From: Bimastos eiseni
Taxonomy: Eukaryota; Annelida; Clitellata; Crassiclitellata; Lumbricidae
Assembly: GCA_959347315.1 (NCBI GenBank)
Contig: OY365810.1
Coordinates: 25,448,604-25,512,603 of the forward strand
Length of the DNA: 64,000 nucleotides
Direction of reading: 5' to 3'
Shown: piece by piece, positions 1 to 11,273 of the stretch
Layout of the letters: each line of letters opens with the position of its first letter
Numbering within the stretch: position 1 is the first letter of the stretch
Translations under genes and position numbers: made by a program
The notes under the pieces: model-generated
Databases searched by the model: none
What the model saw: the letters and a program-made list of their open reading frames with translations, nothing else
What the model was told of the DNA's origin: nothing

Positions 1-70
1 ACAGTGAAGTGTGTGACGTTCTTTTCCACGCATATGACAACTGATCAGAGCCTGAGTCAGTGAGCAGAGG

Positions 71-140
71 ATGGAGAAGATGATGTCTGTGGAGTTCACG
101 TTTCTGATGGCATTCGTCATGAGTTCGACGACTTTTGCGT
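71..140 (+). CDS. Exon 1 of a secreted Cys-rich protein gene (signal peptide)
   Basis: The ATG at 71 has A at -3 and G at +4, and an in-frame TGA at 53-55 closes the frame upstream, which supports this start. The 23 codons give a short charged/polar start (MEKMMSVE), a hydrophobic core (FTFLMAFVM) and a small-residue end (SSTTFA), the layout of a cleavable signal peptide. The exon stops after one base of the next codon at a strong donor, GCGT|GTAAGT (phase 1). Joining to the acceptor at 6721 completes a Ser codon and keeps the frame open, so I link it to the exons at 6721, 9692 and 11274. The protein family is not recognised; secretion is inferred only from the leader. Confidence 0.68.
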
Positions 141-772
141 GTAAGTAGAGTAAAATGTTTTAATTGCGGTAATAGGTTTGCACAGGATGCATCATCGCAT
201 TCATCGCCTTAACAGAACTTTTAAAAGATCCCTACATGATTAACCTACTTTATTGTAAGCTAAGTATAAGCTAAAGCAAGGTATCATGGTTATCGCCATC
301 ACAATTAGTTAAACAAGCAGCTCCAGTACAGTCCAGTATAGTCTACTTTAACTGAGCTTCTTCGTAAATAAATCCCAGTCAAAAACTAAAAAACCGTTCT
401 TAACAGCTTTCCCGCCTCATCTCTCTAGTCACTCTGACAGCCGGACGTTCCCCTCTAGACGTCAATCTGTGCCACCTGTGGGCAACCCCTCTGATGTGAC
501 GCAGCGCCCGTGCGTGAGCATTTAAGAAAACAGTTTGAATTTTGATTGCGATCGCTCGAGCATGCCGTAGCCTTGGTTTGACTTAGCAATAATTCTGAAG
601 ACAAAAGGGATGCAGACACTCCACCACCGTGTGCGCTCTGATAGTACCAGTCCCAAGCCTGGATAAAAAGGATGATCTTTGTCATCGCACAGTGTTGTTA
701 AACCATAACTACCATCAGTAGATGCAGAAATCAGATAGAGCGTAACATTGCTAATGCTAGTTTCGTCTTCCA

Positions 773-820
773 TTCTACCATATTCTATTCTATTCCATTC
801 TATTCTATTCTATTTACGGA
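773..820. repeat. (TTCTA)n pentanucleotide microsatellite
   Basis: Short run of TATTC/TTCTA units with one variant. The rest of the intron from 141 to about 1230 shows no gene or recognisable element. Confidence 0.8.
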
Positions 821-1236
821 TTTATATAATAAAACGCCGCCAACAGGACAATCTAATCAGAGGCTCTCAGATTAGATTCATGCAGATTGCGGCTATGTTT
901 TGGTGATCCATCGTTTGATGCCATGTGGACTATAGCAACAATAATTAATTGGCAACAATAACCAATTAATAGTTCATACAGGACAGCGGTTCTCAGCCTG
1001 TGAGTCGCGACCACCATGAGGGCCGCCTTACGATTTGCCAGAGGTCGCCTGGAACCTTCAGGAATTTGTAAAAAAACGTTTTCAGCCTTGTGTCTTATAT
1101 ATAACATTTATGCAATCGTGATTATTACACGAGCTAGTCGCTAGTCGCTAGTAATGAGCGACGCTTTATTGAAGGCGAAATCCCGATATAGATCTAATCA
1201 CATAGTTGGCTTATACAAGGGTAGCCAGGTACGTGA

Positions 1237-1600
1237 GTGACAATTCACGCAGGAAAATTAATTGAGCATAGGACAATATACAGCAATAAAATTAACCGTA
1301 GGACTATTCACCAAGAGGCAATTTGCATAATAAACCTTCACTGTGAAGCAAATCACCATAGGGCATTTATTTATCGCAATGACATAACCATAGGTTATGT
1401 CATTGCGGTAAAGGACAAGGCCATTAATAGGAAATTAAGTTACCGAAGTAATATTCGCCATTAGACAATTCACCATATAGAACATTACGTTAACATCGTA
1501 ACATTCACCGTTAAACAATTCGCTTTACGACGCAACTATACCAAAGTAATGGTCACTTTAGGACAATTTCACCAAAGGACATTAAGTTCATGCAGCAGAT
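1237..1600. repeat. Degenerate 'GGACAATTCACC' phrase-repeat block with a central hairpin
   Basis: The words GACAATTCAC, AGGACAAT and ATTCACCRTA recur about every 20-50 bases in imperfect form (for example near 1239, 1270, 1300, 1343, 1465, 1505 and 1560). Near the middle, 1372-1410 forms an 18-bp stem (15 perfect pairs, CGCAATGACATAACC with its complement) around a 3-base ATA loop. This looks like a decayed non-coding repeat or foldback element. The 75-codon open stretch inside it has no coding character. Confidence 0.5.
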
Positions 1601-1942
1601 TATAACATTAACCGCAAAAGACAATCCAACATTCCCACAGAAGACACAACCCCTCGCTGTTTACTTAAATTCGCCGAATCATCACCAAGAATCCTATCTC
1701 TGTTGTTGTGATCAGTGACAATCTTAGCAATTAAACAATAGAAGCTTCAATCTTTTATCAGCATGACCATCAATCATTCCGTGGCTCCTGCTCGAACAAG
1801 TGGACTTTGAAGGCGGCAACCATAATTATCTCAACATCTGACTATCGATCAGAAAGTGTATTCTCAAATCCTTAGATCGGGTTAACTGCAAATACCATGT
1901 ACACACTACAATATGGTGAACCAAATTGATATCCTGCTATAG

Positions 1943-3070
1943 GATATCAACAGCGGCGTAGCAAGGCTTTTGGGGGCCCTTGTGCAGAGCTTCGGTGGTG
2001 GGTCCCTGGAAACCACCTTCGATTTCAAACAAAAAATGCTGGGCATTTTTGCGATATTTACATACTTCATAGTTAAACTGTGTCAGGCCGCAGTTTCGCA
2101 CCCCTTGTTATATAATAACTGATATTACTAATTAATTATATTTTTAATTTTTAATTATTTTTTTTGATTTATATTTATAAAACTCTTTTTATTTTCTAGC
2201 CTAGCTGGCTAGTCGTGATAATTGAACACAAAACAAATGTGAAAAATCCTCTAAAAACATATCTGCTAAAATATGAATCATTCAAATAATTCAAATTCTA
2301 ATTCTCTCAGACTCAAACTCAAACAGTTGAAAGTTCAGAAAATTTAAAACGTTCTTTTGCGTGCCACTTTTTCTCCAGTATGAACTCTCAAGTGACTATT
2401 CAAATCACTGATCTGCGAAAACTGTTTGTTGCACTGATTGCAACCAAATGGTTTTTCTCCAGTATGAAATCTCAAGTGTATTTTCAAAGTACACTTCTCT
2501 GAAAACTGTTAAAAAATACATTTTCACCATTATAAATTCTCATGTGACGATGTGAATAAATGACGATCCGTATAAACTATTTGTTGCATTGATTGTAGAT
2601 ATATTTCTTCTTTGTTTTTAATGATGTTACATCAACGTGAAATCAAAATATAATATATTTATACGTCTGACGTATATGCTGACGTATTACGTTAGCAAAT
2701 GAACAAATCTACTTTCGACCAACCAAAGGCTGCAAAAAGTAAGCCTACAAAGAGTTAAGAGTAAGATTTTTGTTACAAGAATTATAGTAGTACACAGCCA
2801 AATTAACACAGGTTGCCTTTAAACAATATAATAATAGAGCCATCAGCCAGTTGAATTTGTACGCTGTACACAAAATGTAATTAAGTAATAATAATAATAA
2901 TTTTAAGTGTCATTCGATGACATTGTCAATTATTGTCAATTTTTTTCCATTACATTCTGAATATTTCGAAAGTAAAAAAACCTCTACTCGCTGTCAGAGG
3001 CCCTCTGACCGTCGGGGCCCCTGTGCACTGCACAGTCTGCACAACCGATTGCTACGCCACTAGATATCAA
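1943..3070. mobile_element. Non-autonomous hAT-type DNA transposon with 8-bp target duplication
   Basis: The element spans 1951-3062. Its ends are CAGCGGCGTAGCAA and TTGCTACGCCACTA, inverted repeats matching at 12 of 14 positions, of the CAG-GGCGTAGC type common in hAT elements. It is flanked by a perfect 8-bp direct duplication GATATCAA (1943-1950 and 3063-3070), the hAT signature. At 1112 bp with no transposase frame it must depend on a relative for movement. It carries a zinc-finger fragment on the minus strand (2352-2600). Confidence 0.8.
2352..2600 (-). pseudogene. C2H2 zinc-finger fragment inside the hAT element
   Basis: Read on the minus strand this codes pieces of a Krueppel-type zinc-finger array. 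One nearly complete finger runs [21 protein letters not shown] and is followed by a TGEK linker; the preceding finger ends [12 protein letters not shown] further diverged finger lies upstream beyond frame damage near 2505-2515. There is no start codon and no regulatory context, so it is a broken fragment. It lies wholly between the hAT ends, so I infer it was carried or captured by the element rather than being a host gene hit by it. Confidence 0.65.
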
Positions 3071-3087
3071 TAGGCCTATAGAGCGCC

Positions 3088-3142
3088 TTGTAGCGGCATG
3101 GCTGCGTTACGGTGCTTTAGAAATCGTCCGTTTAATAATAAT
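3088..3142 (+). repeat. Dispersed repeat copy 1 (TTGTAGCGGCATGGCT family)
   Basis: About 55 bases match 14148-14210 with few differences: TTGTAGCGGCATGGCT, then CGTTACGG and TTTAATAATAA. The GC-box-like core plus AT-rich tail resembles the 3' end of a LINE or SINE. Confidence 0.6.
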
Positions 3143-5020
3143 AGGTACCTTGTTGAAATTTTGATGATATCAAAGTCAAGCAAGATGTGCATTCTGCGCA
3201 ATAGGTCTACAATATTAAAGATAATTGTTCATTGAGCAGCCTCTTTTCTGGTCACTATAGAAGTCTAGCCAGTGACATAGACCGCATGGCAACCATTTCT
3301 TCCGCCAGGAAATATTTGGAGTTTCAATTAGGTCAGTTGCAGTTTAACGACACTGTGTGGTAACAAATACCATTGGCGTAGCCCTCCTCTGTTTCCATTA
3401 GGAGACCAAACAAAGCAATTATTGAGTCAGTGATTCACGATACCAACCACTTGGTTAAAAAAACCATAACTCAAAGGTTACCTTTAAAGTTATTTGCTCA
3501 GTCATATCGGGCTCAGTTGTGTCGATCCAGTCGGTCGCTAAGTGCGCAAAGGATTTTGGATTGTCTACCTGTATTGCAAAATTAATACTTATTATATTGT
3601 ACTCCTTCAAGAAGTCTTATCAGCGCTGATATCACCAATGTTCACTTGATGCATTGAGATTCTGATTCACGGAACAGAAGTCATGACGTTTAGAGTCCTC
3701 TTATGAAAGGAAATGACCGGCAATATATTACGTCATCTGGCCGGACATTGCGATTTTCAGCGGTATCAACTACTAGATGACAATGGCGTATTGTAGTTAC
3801 TGAGTTGTGGAAGGAATTCAATTATTAACGAGTTGGACAACGTACAATGTACGTCAGTATTGTATCCTTGTCTCTGGTGGATATCTTCCTTCTTTATGCC
3901 TAAATTTGAGTTAGCCATTATGATGCGTCAGTACATTGCCTTAAAGGTTTTGCACTCTTGTGCACAATCACTCCCACGTCCTTTTCTTCCTCAGTGATCC
4001 TCACTCAGTTTCAGTGCTTGCTCCCAATTTCGTATGAAACCTCGTTATTTCTTTATCGCATATGCATCACGGCAGCACTGTTCCATGTTGAAAAGCACTT
4101 GCCAGTCATGGCGTAATCATCAAAAAATCTTTTGAGAGCTTCCTTCACGTGGCATCTCTGCTTTCTCTTCGAACACAAAGATCTTCAATAAAGTCCCATC
4201 ATTTACGTCAATAATAAATGTAAAAGCTAAAAAAAGCAATTGCGGTACAAGCACTGATCTTCGTAGCACTCAACTTAGCACTGTCGCTCAGATAGAGTGT
4301 TTGTCACCTATGCCCCCTTTTGTCTTGTGTCTGATATCCAGCTTTGAATCCATGGTCTCCCATCTGATGATGTCTAATCCACCTTCCTGCAACTTTTCCT
4401 TACCAATCACACATGAGACAATGCCTTGGCAAAATCCATGTCTCTGACATCAACAGGTTTTCCACGTCAATCCTCTCGTTGACCTCCTCAAAGAACCCAC
4501 GCCAGGTCTGGCAAACACAAACCATAATTAACTGCATTCCATCGTCGAAGTGTTTGTGTGGCGGACAAGCTTCAACTCTTCTTAAGTTATAATGATTCTG
4601 CGCAGCTGCGCGGTGATCATTAGCTCTCGCTCGTCGTTTCAAAGCCACTTCGCACAAGAAAACATCTGCTGTTATTTACTGCATTAATTTCTGCAAGTTC
4701 CTCAAGTTGCAACTGATTGTCAATGATCGCTTAAGACACTTGAAGCTGCTATTCTGCCTGTTAATCTAAATGTGCAGAGCCGCAGAGGAGGCCGTATAGA
4801 GTAATGGATACCACACTGGGGGTACAGAGCTGAGGAACCGACTTCGATAACCTTAGCCCCCGTAAAGTTGGCTAGCCCTTCTTTCGCTCGGCGGCGGCGT
4901 TAGTTAAATTAGATGTATAACGTAATGGGCGCCTTACATGGCTTTCGTCAGTTAAATTCGACCCCTGTGATAACTTGTCATCATTCTCTCATACGGTCTC
5001 TCAGTTTTAAATTAAACTAT
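3143..5020. other. No recognisable feature (intron 1)
   Basis: No long frame, exon with paired splice sites, or repeat family was recognised here. The 85-codon minus-strand frame at 4400-4657 has no domain or supporting context. Confidence 0.5.
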
Positions 5021-5036
5021 AGTAATAATAATAATA

Positions 5037-5069
<33 letters not shown>

Positions 5070-5145
5070 ATTACTATTGTTATTATTATTATTATTATCA
5101 TTGTTATTATTTTTATAATAATAATAATAATTATTATTATTATTG
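5021..5145. repeat. (TTA)n/(AAT)n tract, left flank of LINE fragment
   Basis: AAT units switch to TTA units and run directly into the LINE fragment at 5146. The same TTA type resumes beyond its 3' end at 6336. Confidence 0.85.
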
Positions 5146-6230
5146 AGATGCACCCCTTGCCACGACCACCCGCGTCTATGGGCTTACGACGATCTGCTGC
5201 GAGGAGGATCGAGCGAATCTTCAACATTTCGATGACCGATGACCAATGGGGTCAGGCCACTCTCCCGATCAGGATGGGAGGACTGGGAATTAGGAGGGCG
5301 TCCTCGCTGGCACTTCCCGCCTTTTTGGCGTCAGCCGCGGGCACTCTCCAGATCCAGTCCCTCATCTTAGAATCAGTAGCGATGAAATCGGACTCGGCAT
5401 GCGACTCGGCGATGTCTACCTGGCTTCAACTTACCGAAACCTCTGCCCCGACGACGCCAGGCCATAAACAAGCCCACTTTGACAGCCCGCTGTTAAACGC
5501 GGTTCTGTCTGCTCTAGAAGAAAAGCTACAGGATCCCTACGACCAGGCGAGACTAAGGGCCTTGCAGTCACCGCACGCCTCGGACTGGCTGTACGCTCTC
5601 CCACTCGTTTCTCGCGATCTCAGACTGGAGGACGATACTGTGAGGGTGGCGGTCGGCCTACGATTAGGGGTGGCCATCTGCGAGCCGCACACCTGCGCAT
5701 GAGGCGCCTTCGTCTCTGCCAGAGGCGCACATGGCCTGTCCTGTTCATTGGGTTTGGCCGTCAAGCAAGACACTGTAATATCAACGACCTTATCCATCGC
5801 AGCCTCAACAGAGCCGGTATTCCAGCGGTCAAGGAACCGTCAGGTCTTTCCAGATTAGATGGAAAGAGACCGGACGAGCAGACCCTGATACCGTGGAGTG
5901 GGGGGCGGGCCTTACCACCGTCGCGGTGGTGGACACAGTGGCTGCTTCTTATATCCCCCAGACAGCTTCCACAGCTAGAGGACCGGCGGAGATAGCAGCC
6001 ACAAGGAAACACAAAATATTCTGAGCTAGAGAAGAAATACACTTTTGCTCTAATCACTATAGAAACCTTCGGTCCCCTCAATAGTGAGGGCCTCGCCTTT
6101 CTGTCTGAGACTGGACGCCGACTTTCGGCAACTACCGGTGACACCCGAGAGACAAACTTCCTTTTCCAGAACTTGTCGGCATTGATCCAACGTTTCAATG
6201 CGGTGGCTTTTCAGGGCACTATGTCAAGAT
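5146..6230 (+). pseudogene. 3' fragment of a non-LTR retrotransposon polyprotein (post-RT, Cys/His and endonuclease-like region)
   Basis: The first frame (to 5702) contains QWGQATLPIRMGGLGIRRAS, a typical segment downstream of the reverse transcriptase core in LINE ORF2 proteins. A Cys/His cluster follows near 5685-5745 (CEPHTC, then HGLSC) but is broken by TGA at 5700. After a frameshift near 5745 come DLIHRSLNRAGIPAVKEPSG and DGKRPDEQTLIPW, an RPD-type motif like that of restriction-like LINE endonucleases. Further shifts near 5920 and 6030 lead to the frames VDTVAASYIPQTASTARGPA and ITIETFGPLNSEGLAFLSE, ending near 6225. At least three frameshifts and two stops make it inactive. The 5' part with the RT core is missing. 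Assignment to the restriction-like-endonuclease group is inferred from motif order, not from a full alignment. Confidence 0.72.
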
Positions 6231-6335
6231 TACAATCCACTGACAAGCGGCGACCCAGATGGCCTGATGACAGATCCATTGGCAATGCCAATGATGAATA
6301 ACATTATAGACATATAAAACTGATAAATAAAGGGA

Positions 6336-6440
6336 AAATAATATTAATATTGTTATTGTTATTATTATTGTTATTATTATTAGTATTACTATTATTTCTA
6401 TTATTATTATTATTATAATTAGCATTATCATTATTATTAT
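6336..6440. repeat. (TTA)n/(ATT)n tract, right flank of LINE fragment
   Basis: TTATTATTG-type units with interruptions, in the same strand sense as the tract before the LINE fragment. Confidence 0.85.
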
Positions 6441-6720
6441 CCCCGGGTGCAGTAAAGCCAGTGGACCTGCCTTCGGGCATTGAACTCGTCATCATCATTT
6501 TACTAACTGAATAGACAAATATAAAGCCAGCTAGCCAACAACTAGCGTCGTAGAGCCTATACGATGAGAGGTGTGTACTACCTCAATAAATAGTATGTTA
6601 CATGGTTGCTGAAACAAAATTTGAACCATGGACTCACAATAAAACTAAGTAATGATGCTTTGGTCCTACATGCATAAGGATGCAGTAACCGTCGTCTTAA
6701 ATTTCAACGCTTTAATTTAG

Positions 6721-6937
6721 CATCAGCTGGTGACACCATCGGTTGCCCTGGCAACACTACGTTGGAGGCAGAATCAGCTGCGATGAGCATCCTTTTCCTC
6801 TGCTCCACTCATCTGAACGCGAGCGTGACTCTGCTCGAGGAGGGAACGCAGATGCTCTCTCTGGAAGGAGCTTTCTTTCACCACGAAATTGCGCTCGAAA
6901 TACTCAAGGACGGAAAGTTCTGGGTGACGTATTGCAG
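6721..6937 (+). CDS. Exon 2 of secreted Cys-rich protein gene
   Basis: The acceptor TTTAATTTAG (AG at 6719-6720) and donor TGCAG|GTGAGA (GT at 6938) bound 217 bases that are open in only one useful frame: two bases complete the Ser codon from exon 1, 71 codons follow, then two bases (phase 1 in, phase 2 out). The peptide has Cys in DTIGCPGNTTL, ILFLCSTHLN and WVTYC, and potential N-glycosylation sites NTT and NAS, fitting an extracellular protein. The last Cys pairs in register with exon 3 to give C-x8-C-x7-C. A longer ATG-started frame in another register overlaps this exon but ignores the splice signals. No known domain is firmly recognised; the Cys spacing recalls small DUF19-like modules of invertebrate secreted proteins. 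Confidence 0.7.
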
Positions 6938-7075
6938 GTGAGATATGATGCCCCTTGTCTCAAATGTCATCAAACGGTTGGTTGCTCCTGCCGGACCGAG
7001 TACTTGTCTCATTTCCTGACAAATAATGAGGAGAGGTAAACATGTCATGTTGTCTCTGTGTCATCTCAGAAACCG

Positions 7076-7630
7076 AAGCAAAAGAGCGCCCGATAAAAGA
7101 ACGCTGACAAAAGAGCGCACAGGCAATTTTAAATAGAAGCTGAATAGACTGATGAAAAGAATTATAGCTTAAATGGAAGCTGGATTAATTAAACGAATCT
7201 TGTTTAATTAGAAGCTGGATCGATGAAAAGAATTCCGTTAGAAAGGGCGCTCGATTGATATGAAAAGAATCATGTTTAAATGGAAGCTGGATTGATTAAA
7301 GGAATTGTGCAAACCAGCATCTAGCTAGGCCTAAACAGAGTTCATTTGAACGGCATTCTTTCATCAATTAGGTTAGACGTCAGTCTAATTAGACATCAGT
7401 CCAGCGTCTGGCTAAATTGGGTTCTTTTCATCAATTCTGCTACCGTTTGAACGGCATTCTTTTCATCAATCATGCCTCTAGTTAATCAGAATTATTTTCA
7501 TCAGTCCCGCTTCCAATTAGAGCATTCTTCTAATTAGACCTACGCTCAATAATTGTTGCCCATAATTTTGCTAAAACAGATGCGCCCTTTTATCGGGCGC
7601 TCTTTTGTCGGACGCTCTTTTGTCGCAGCT
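7076..7630. mobile_element. Foldback/MITE-like element built from GACAAAAGAGCGC phrases
   Basis: The two ends are inverted copies: AAAAGAGCGCCCGATAAAAG at 7080-7099 is matched perfectly by its complement at 7587-7606. Each end also carries tandem variants of GACAAAAGAGCGC. The interior is palindromic in a looser way: GATGAAAAGAAT/GGAAGCTGGATTGATTAA phrases on the left return as TTCTTTTCATCAAT/CGCTTCCAATTA phrases on the right. No reading frame is present. It sits in the intron between exons 2 and 3. Confidence 0.65.
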
Positions 7631-9511
7631 GTTGTTGGGGTGCCAGACGATTGATATAGCGTCTTTTCAGAACCTTGTGGTGGATTCTGTGTGTACTATA
7701 AATGAATTATGGGTCCTTCTTTGCAACTCATAACTTTATTAGCTGACTGACACTATTTCCCTTCTCAAATGAATTGCCTAATAGCAAATAAAATTACAAT
7801 GCTACTGCACTGCTCTTGCTTAATCGTTTTCTGTGCATAGCCAGCATCAGGACCCTACATTTCCACTTATTCTATTACCTCCCCAACGGTAATGTAACAG
7901 AATATGATACAGGCCTGATGAATGCAAGCATGTATTAACGGAGCAAAGAGATAAAATAGGTTAATATGCACGACTTTGATATCGATTCCTTTTATGCTCA
8001 TTGTTTTTGAGTATACATGTGAGCAGAGGAAATCTGATGCTGACTTATAGAAGTGGACTGACAGACACACGCAGAATACAACAGACAGGGGCCTATAGAC
8101 AGAAGAGGAAAGTCAAAGCAGACAGGAATACAGACACAAAGTCAGAAAAAGAAACATAGAAAATTAGGGCTACAAAGCGCAGAGACATTAGACCTATAGG
8201 GGTTAACATCATATCTAATTCTGTTTAACACGAACCACGTCGCTAGCAGCCTCCGACTCTGGTCCAAGGTACCTAACTTCAATACTCTTAATGGTCATAA
8301 CATGATCACTATAGGATTAGACTTTACACCTTTCATGTGCTTGCATATTCTCTGTAGCGTTATAAACGATATTAAAATAATATATTTGTACGACGCCTAA
8401 AGCCGTGTAATACATATTAGACACCGACTGGTAATCTGTGATTATGGTAAACAATCTGTTGAAAGGATGAAGCTTATGGAAAGGTCGATCTTATAATAAT
8501 TATGAAGACACAAAAACTACAGAGATGATGTCAGACAAACCGATTAAAAAGCTTAAGAAGCACACTTAGCACAGGACGCAGAGACATAGTGTAGCAACTA
8601 CTGAAAGCTACAGTTAGATGGGCCGAGGTCTTCCCCGAGAGATCTGCGAAGAGTTGCCACTCTGGGGTGAACTGGAGTAAGTATGTTAGAGGACTTGGCT
8701 AACTAGTTGACCTACGGTGAATTTTCAATAAGGGAGGCTCCAACGTCCAAGAAAAGAACCAAACAATCAATATATTGCTAAATGAAAATAAAACATAGGC
8801 CTGAACACTGTAATGGATTTATCTAAACATGATACGCCAAACTGCTCGATTGTAATATACATGTCTACCATAAATAGGCTATAATCCGATCGTTAATCGA
8901 ATTCTCCACACGACTCGGTCTCTGTGATACATCGTTGATACCTGTTAAGTAATACCTCAGCAGGTCAAAATGTTCAGCCAGAGAGGTCTTTATCGTGGGT
9001 AATTTACAGTTAAGGTTCTCTGTGTTCTGGTTGAATTAGAACCTAGATGCATCGAGTGATATTGGCGAAAGGAACGCTGTTCGTCGATTGTTGGTGCTAA
9101 CTCACTAAGCTTTCGTCTTTTTCATCCCAAAGGCTTGCATTCAATTGCATATCGAACACTTTGGCTTTCGATGATCCCCAGTTAGAACACAAATGAAATC
9201 TAGGCCTACTCAGACGTCGACTCTATGACAATTCTGAAACGTCTCTGATGTCGCTCAAGACTCGATTCGAAACTTCTTCTTTATATGATGTTGGGTAGTC
9301 TCTCTTATACCTCTCTAAATTAATGCTCTTAATCTCTTATGCCTCTCTTAATACTCCTAATTTCTTACGCCTCTTCATCGTGGTCCTTGATGCTACATTG
9401 TTCTATTTGCATAAGATTCTGTGGGCGCCCAAACCTCGCACTGCATGGTCACAAGTGACTGTCTCTAGTTCGTCTCCGCCTCAGACTCGTCATAGTTATG
9501 TGTGACTGTAA
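7631..9511. other. No recognisable feature (intron 2)
   Basis: AT-rich single-copy-looking sequence without exon-like segments or clear repeats. Confidence 0.5.
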
Positions 9512-9660
9512 GTGCGTTACATCACTACTACAAATACTTCCACTACTACTACCATCACTGCAGATGTTGCCATAGCTGCTATGGTGCTGCTGCTAACTAC
9601 TACTACTACAACAACTTCTCCTGCTACTAGCGTACTACTACCACGACTACCTGTCACGCG
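9512..9660. repeat. Degenerate (ACT)n trinucleotide tract
   Basis: Imperfect runs of CTA/ACT/ACA triplets; they open frames of Thr or Val/Ser repeats on both strands that are not coding. Confidence 0.7.
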
Positions 9661-9691
9661 TATGTTACACGCGTGTGTTTGTTCGTTGCAG

Positions 9692-9882
9692 AGATTGGCC
9701 ACAATTCGAAAGCTGTGCGCTTGATGCAGTGAGAAACTGCGCATCCTCAGAGGTTGACCATCTGCGAACGGAGGTCAAGAGTCAGGTTCTCAAAGCCTGG
9801 AGAAGCATAGGGCTATTTCCAGTTCCGGTTATGGAGAAATGGGCTTGTAATGGACCGGAAGTCAGCGATCGCCTTCGAAAAG
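9692..9882 (+). CDS. Exon 3 of secreted Cys-rich protein gene
   Basis: The acceptor TTCGTTGCAG (AG at 9690-9691) is followed by one base that completes an Arg codon with the AG left by exon 2, then 63 codons plus one base to the donor AAAAG|GTCAGC (GT at 9883). So phase 2 in, phase 1 out, fitting both neighbours. The peptide begins DWPQFESCALDAVRNCASSE; with the last Cys of exon 2 this makes C-x8-C-x7-C. A further Cys lies in KWACNGPE. The frame could also run on to TAG at 9972-9974, making this a last exon, but the splice donor and the matching exon at 11274 favour continuation. Confidence 0.7.
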
Positions 9883-10734
9883 GTCAGCCAGCCGAGGACC
9901 TAAATTTTTCCCACATTTTACCAAAGTCCATAAAAAAATTATATGGTTATCAGTACTATTGGCACCTAGCGTAGTTTGCCCTGATATAACTAATTCTATG
10001 GATATGCATCAGCACTTTGATAAAATGCCGTTTTGAACACTTCAATAGTGGTCTGCGAATACCTGGCATCTTCATAGCTGGGTCTTAACATTAGAAAAGG
10101 CGAATTGAGAACAGTTTAACACAGATCTCGAGATGTCAGAATATCGTTTGGGGGACATTTGTGACCCTCCGATGATGCTTATCTAACCGGCGGAGCTTTG
10201 CTTGACAATTACACAATAACCAATTTGTGAATAACAATTCAAATTTGTCACTTATCACTGCGCATGATGCGGTTTAAAATTGCTGTGCTATCAACAAGCC
10301 TGTGAACATCAAATCCACGTTCCACTATAGAGGTCTATGATTAAATATATCCCTTTATTACTTTTCCTGTTATCCACGCCTCTGTGTTTGGTCTCCAATT
10401 GGTTGTCTGTTAACATATGTTTAAAGTTATGAAGCTCCTTTAGAATCAATAAGAAACGAAATGTGAATAATGAGGCAAGATCGATTTGCGACAATCATTG
10501 GACAGATTTATTTTTTAATCAGTAATCTTTTAATTTTATGTGCCAGTCGGGGACACAGGATAGACATTTATTTCAAACTTATTTCAATAATTTTGTATTG
10601 CGAGCTTGCCATGCGTTTGACATGAACTTACTTTAAATATCAGAATAAGGTAAATTCAGGTACAATACTATTAGGCCTATCTTTAAATTAGAACAGGATA
10701 CTCTGACCTTAGACTTAGAGTGCTATGTAACGAA

Positions 10735-11000
10735 GAAGATTAAAACGACGATGTAAGGATAATGTCAGGTAAAATAGAATAAATTAAGGTGGGCGAATAA
10801 GGGTAAAGTACAGTAGGATCAATGTAGGCACAGTCACTAAGCAACATGCTAACAGTAACTAAGTAAGGTGGTGCTCGGTGAAATAGGGTAAGGTGAGGTA
10901 AAGTAAGATTAGGTAAAGTAGGATAAAGTAAGGTAAGGTGCATCAAGTAAGTTATGGTAAAGTAGGGTAAAGTAAGGTAACACAAGGTGTGCACAAGGTG
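10735..11000. repeat. Degenerate (GTAAG/GTAAA)n pentanucleotide tract
   Basis: Repeated GGTAA, AAGTA and GTAAGG words over about 265 bases. The minus-strand 117-codon frame across it (LTLPYFTI-type peptide) is a by-product of the repeat. Confidence 0.7.
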
Positions 11001-11273
11001 GTGAAGTAAGTTGAGGTAGAGAAAAAAGATCAGTTTTAATAAGTTCAGCTCCCATTCTGTCTTAAGCACAGTCACCAAACAGCATCCAACCAACTGGAAA
11101 ATCTTTCTTGAAAGTTATTTTGTTATCACAGTCAAGTTTGCATCGAGATACAAATCCCAGACGTCAGGTCAAAGGTCATCCATGTTCCTCGAATCCAATG
11201 ACGGCAAAATGGCCAACTTGTCATGCTCAGTTGTTCAAAAACTGATTTGACTTTTTTCTTTCTGCATTTCAAG

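Noticed and set aside
4783..4920. Possible degenerate SINE head (GTATAGAGTAATGGATACC...)
   Set aside because: No acceptable B-box and no second copy in the window.
6743..7039. 98-codon frame starting MPWQHYVGG
   Set aside because: It overlaps exon 2 of the Cys-rich gene in another register and runs through a good donor site.
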